Below the pieces are notes generated by a model. It was not told the origin of the DNA and ran no database searches. It worked only from the letters and a program-made list of their open reading frames with translations. 7,761 nucleotides of DNA from Candidatus Nealsoniibacteriota bacterium (lineage in GTDB: Bacteria > Patescibacteriota > Minisyncoccia > Minisyncoccales > GWA2-38-27), in assembly GCA_016867195.1 (NCBI GenBank), contig VGKE01000012.1, positions 1 to 7,761 on the forward strand, in the 5' to 3' direction. Each line of letters begins with the position of its first letter. Position 1 is the first letter of the stretch. A program made the position numbers and the translations under genes. Shown here one piece after another: positions 6,173 to 7,761 of the stretch.

Positions 6173-6192
6173 AAGTTCTAAAAGAAGGGGGT
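6170..6192 (+). repeat. 5' inverted arm of GIY-YIG cassette
   Basis: Plus-strand CATAAGTTCTAAAAGAAG leads into a five-G run. The gene's ATG (6170-6172, minus strand) is the first triplet of the arm. Confidence 0.75.
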
Positions 6193-6260
6193 GAATTTTT
6201 TATTTTTTATTTTTTTTAATGCCCCCCCCCTGAAGGGTCCGACCTTTTTGTGAGGCACTT
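6193..6260. repeat. Homopolymer-rich spacer with GGTCCGACC palindrome
   Basis: The spacer holds T-runs (6196-6217), a nine-C run (6222-6230) and the near-palindrome AAGGGTCCGACCTT at 6233-6246, followed by a T-run. On the plus strand the last element could be a weak hairpin with a T-tract, but plus-strand genes are absent. No coding region is seen. The long homopolymers are prone to sequencing and replication slippage. Confidence 0.5.
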
Positions 6261-6274
6261 TCCAATTCTACTAA

Positions 6275-7276
6275 CTACTTCTCACTCTGTATCGGCACTA
6301 AAATATACAAATAGTCCTCTCCTTTCTTTTCCCGGAAAACCGGCACAATAATTCCCGATTCCTTATCTTTTGGTTTTACTTCCACCTCGTCGGAAAAAGC
6401 CGCTTTAATTTTTGCCTTAACTTCCTCGTCTCTTTCGGTGGAAGGAACTACCACCATGCCTTCCCGCGTTACCGGTTTGATAAAGACCCTGGCCATTTTT
6501 TCGGAAAAACCAAAAGCAAGTTTCTTGATTTCGTTGGCGATTTGAACGACAATTTCGGTGGCTGCTGCTAATTTTTCTTTTATAAAATTATCAACAATAA
6601 AATAGCCGGTTTTAACCACCTGCCAAATTTCTTTTGTTGTTTCCCCGATAATTAAAATCAGTTTTGAATTGCTAATTTTTGAAATTGGTTTTTTTATAAT
6701 CTCGCCCAACCAATCAAAATACTCCTGATAAACATCTAAGGTGCCGGAGATAGTGGCTGAATAAATTTCGTCCTGTTTTATGGAGATAACGGTTTCTTTA
6801 ATTGGCGCGGAAATGCCGATTATAATTTTTTTAAACAAATCCTTTTGTAAAGCAACGCCGGTGATGAGTAAAATAAGAGCGATTCCGTAAATCACTCCAA
6901 AGCGGACGACCGGAGAAAAAATAATTTTTTTAATAACCCGATGAAGGATTTCGCTTACCTGAAAAGATAAGGATTTAACCGGAATAAGTTTCAATTCGCC
7001 GATCGGCAAGTTCTCCGGCGGCCTGCCGAGATCTTCCTTTTCTTGAGTCAATTGGAATTGAAGATGTTTTCCGTTTTTTAGATTATTGTTGTACTCAACA
7101 ATTTTTCCAAGATACTCTTCCAGCCAATCCTTAGTTGTTACCCAGTTTCGACCGAATTTTATTGCTTTTAGTTTTCCCTGCCGCGCGCGCAAACTCAAAT
7201 ACTCTTGCGTATAAACGCAATATTTTGTCGCTTCTTGTAAAGATATATAATTGTTGGTTTCCGCAGGGCTTGACAT
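6275..7276 (-). CDS. Membrane-tethered helix-turn-helix protein
   Basis: I chose the ATG at 7274-7276 (333 residues); an upstream in-frame TTG at 7303 would add MFILLILSY, which has no support beyond a weak AGG. Residues 10-56 form a MerR/excisionase-type DNA-binding domain (ISLQEATKYCVYTQEYLSL, then GKLKAIKFGRNWVT and KDWLEEYL). A linker leads to one transmembrane helix (about 125-143, FGVIYGIALILLITGVALQ). A long amphipathic, helical region follows (about 150-265), then a Lys/Glu-rich C-terminal part ending in a beta-rich GEDYLYILVPIQSEK. The DNA-binding end would be cytoplasmic and the C-terminal half outside, a layout frequent in patescibacteria; it may couple an envelope signal to transcription. 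It is the first gene after the promoter at 7412-7440 and may regulate the surface operon downstream; that is inference from position only. Confidence 0.8.
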   Translation of the reverse strand: MSSPAETNNYISLQEATKYCVYTQEYLSLRARQGKLKAIKFGRNWVTTKDWLEEYLGKIVEYNNNLKNGKHLQFQLTQEKEDLGRPPENLPIGELKLIPVKSLSFQVSEILHRVIKKIIFSPVVRFGVIYGIALILLITGVALQKDLFKKIIIGISAPIKETVISIKQDEIYSATISGTLDVYQEYFDWLGEIIKKPISKISNSKLILIIGETTKEIWQVVKTGYFIVDNFIKEKLAAATEIVVQIANEIKKLAFGFSEKMARVFIKPVTREGMVVVPSTERDEEVKAKIKAAFSDEVEVKPKDKESGIIVPVFREKKGEDYLYILVPIQSEK

Positions 7277-7372
7277 ATAACTTAAGATAAGTAAGATAAA
7301 CAAAGAAGGCCTAAAAAAAATTACCTTTAAGTTTAGTCGCTTGGGGGTTTAATTTTCAAAGGGTCTTCCTTG

Positions 7373-7399
7373 CCCGCCATCGCCTTCAGCGAAGGCGGG
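7373..7399. promoter_or_regulatory. GC-rich hairpin in the predicted leader
   Basis: CCCGCC (7373-7378) pairs with GGCGGG (7394-7399); alternatively CGCCTTC (7381-7387) pairs with GAAGGCG (7391-7397). On the plus strand it is followed by TTTTCTTATTT, so it could end plus-strand (antisense) transcripts; on the minus strand it falls in the 5' leader and lacks a U-tract. It may also be a dispersed palindromic repeat. Confidence 0.55.
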
Positions 7400-7411
7400 T
7401 TTTCTTATTTC

Positions 7412-7440
7412 ATTATCATCAAATTAAAAATGCCTGTCAA
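7412..7440 (-). promoter_or_regulatory. Near-consensus sigma-70 promoter for the operon
   Basis: On the minus strand, a perfect -35 TTGACA (7440-7435) and a -10 GATAAT (7417-7412, five of six) are separated by exactly 17 bases of AT-rich spacer. Transcription would start near 7405 and give a leader of about 130 bases before the HTH gene. Confidence 0.75.
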
Positions 7441-7449
7441 TGGGCAAAT

Positions 7450-7470
7450 TGTGGATAACTATCGGATAAC
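7450..7470 (-). promoter_or_regulatory. Tandem GTTATCC repeats; one is a DnaA-box match
   Basis: GTTATCC occurs on the minus strand at 7459-7453 and 7470-7464, 11 bases apart, about one helical turn. The copy nearer the promoter extends to TTATCCACA (7458-7450), identical to the strongest known DnaA box. The pair ends 10 bases upstream of the -35 element, a position suited to a regulator. Only two sites are present, so an origin is not supported. Confidence 0.45.
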
Positions 7471-7512
7471 AAATATGGGGTAAATCCCGACTATCGGCTT
7501 GGGCCTGTTCTC

Positions 7513-7535
7513 GGACAGACGCATAGGTCTGCCCC
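7513..7535 (-). repeat. GGGGCAGACC palindrome abutting an upstream stop codon
   Basis: GGACAGAC (7513-7520) pairs with GTCTGCCC (7527-7534) with one mismatch and a six-base loop. It starts inside the TAG stop region of the upstream gene. No U-tract follows, so it is more like a repeat or mRNA 3'-end stabiliser than an intrinsic terminator. Confidence 0.5.
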
Positions 7536-7761
7536 TACTCTTTTTGATTAAGATAATCTTTGATAATTTTAATATTTTCCTCTTTATCTTTTTTTATCCC
7601 TAATAGTTTTAATTCCGAATCAGGGGCTAAAAACTTTGCCCTCCTTTCTCCAAACAAATCTGGAAAACTTGAAAATTGATAATTATTTAAAAAACAAAAA
7701 ACCTCTTCTTCTTTTTCAATTCCCCCCTCTCTCCAATTTTGCCGATAAACATCTAAGGGGT
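7535..7761 (-). CDS. C-terminal end of an unidentified protein (runs off right edge)
   Basis: An open frame of 74 codons enters from the right edge and stops at TAG (7535-7537). It reads PLDVYRQNWREGG, then IEKEEEVFCFLNNYQ, then FPDLFGERRAKFLAPDSELKLLGIKK and a Lys/Glu-rich end DYLNQKE. It is soluble-looking with no membrane segment. I do not recognise the family, and the start lies outside the window. It is read in the same direction as the downstream operon but separated by its own promoter. Confidence 0.7.
   Translation of the reverse strand, partial: PLDVYRQNWREGGIEKEEEVFCFLNNYQFSSFPDLFGERRAKFLAPDSELKLLGIKKDKEENIKIIKDYLNQKE

Larger units (their letters stand above)
5899..6192 (-). mobile_element. 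Candidate mobile cassette: GIY-YIG gene between inverted arms
   Basis: Inverted arms CATGAGTCTTAAAAGAG (from 5923 leftwards) and CATAAGTTCTAAAAGAA (from 6170 rightwards), each continuing into a G-run, flank the GIY-YIG gene; they agree at 18 of 22 positions. The gene's start codon is partly inside one arm and its stop codon inside the other. Outside the arms, an identical 13-base ATTTTTTATTTTT near a C-run occurs on both sides, which could be a duplicated target. Low complexity weakens that last point. Mobility is inferred. Confidence 0.6.
7277..7534. other. Intergenic region and 5' leader of the surface operon
   Basis: I find no gene in these 258 bases. Reading on the minus strand, it holds a hairpin just after the upstream gene, a small CCGA-CTA-TCGG palindrome (7488-7498), paired GTTATCC repeats, a strong promoter, a GC-rich hairpin in the predicted leader, and a second weaker promoter-like pair (TTGAAA at 7354-7359 and TAAACT at 7330-7335, 18-base spacer). 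Confidence 0.6.

Noticed and set aside
7277..7303. TTG start at 7303 for the HTH protein
   Set aside because: The extra nine residues are hydrophobic and unlike the start of a cytoplasmic DNA-binding domain, and an ATG lies nine codons downstream; a TTG start is not excluded.
7381..7410. Intrinsic terminator of a plus-strand gene
   Set aside because: The hairpin plus T-run is real on the plus strand, but no plus-strand gene precedes it; reported only as a hairpin or repeat in the leader.
7441..7500. Replication origin
   Set aside because: Only one perfect DnaA box and one partial copy are present, with no dnaA/dnaN gene and no wider cluster; a regulatory site is simpler.

Overview
The window looks like a Patescibacteria (candidate phyla radiation, probably Parcubacteria-like) chromosome fragment. 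I infer this from gene types typical of that group: secreted proteins with an 'S-N/D-N-Y-R' start to the mature part, a CGNGxCE-type cysteine repeat protein, a membrane-tethered helix-turn-helix protein, a fibre-like surface protein, and small GIY-YIG, GxxExxY and four-helix-bundle genes. Every gene I support lies on the minus strand, so transcription runs from high to low coordinates. No rRNA, tRNA or CRISPR array was seen.

Layout in transcription order. A gene of unknown function enters from the right edge and stops at 7535. A 258-base leader and intergenic region follows; it holds a near-consensus promoter (-35 at 7435-7440, -10 at 7412-7417), two GTTATCC repeats 11 bases apart (one is a perfect DnaA-box match) and two hairpins. 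Then come the HTH membrane protein (7276-6275), a GIY-YIG nuclease cassette (6192-5899), a WxL-like four-cysteine secreted protein (5887-5234), a DUF916/WxLIP-like membrane protein (5216-4239), a four-helix-bundle (S23/IVP) cassette (4239-3806), a small one-pass membrane protein (3804-3472), a second WxL-like protein (3460-2687), an AT-rich palindromic spacer (2686-2576), a large cysteine-repeat/Fn3-like membrane protein (2575-1160), a GxxExxY PD-(D/E)XK cassette (1183-711), and the start of a fibre-like surface protein (781 to the left edge).

Two layers are superimposed. The first is a cell-surface operon: two paralogous WxL-like proteins, a DUF916-like partner and a small membrane protein, resembling the three-gene WxL loci of Firmicutes, plus two larger surface proteins. 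The second is a set of three unrelated small ORFs (GIY-YIG, S23 four-helix bundle, PD-(D/E)XK/GxxExxY). Each sits exactly at a gene junction and each is bracketed by its own inverted repeats; two of the three repeat pairs are built from short tandem units (10 or 8 bases). The repeats supply stop codons, start codons and even terminal residues to neighbouring genes. This resembles the architecture of 23S rRNA intervening sequences, transplanted into a protein operon, and is the most interesting signal here.
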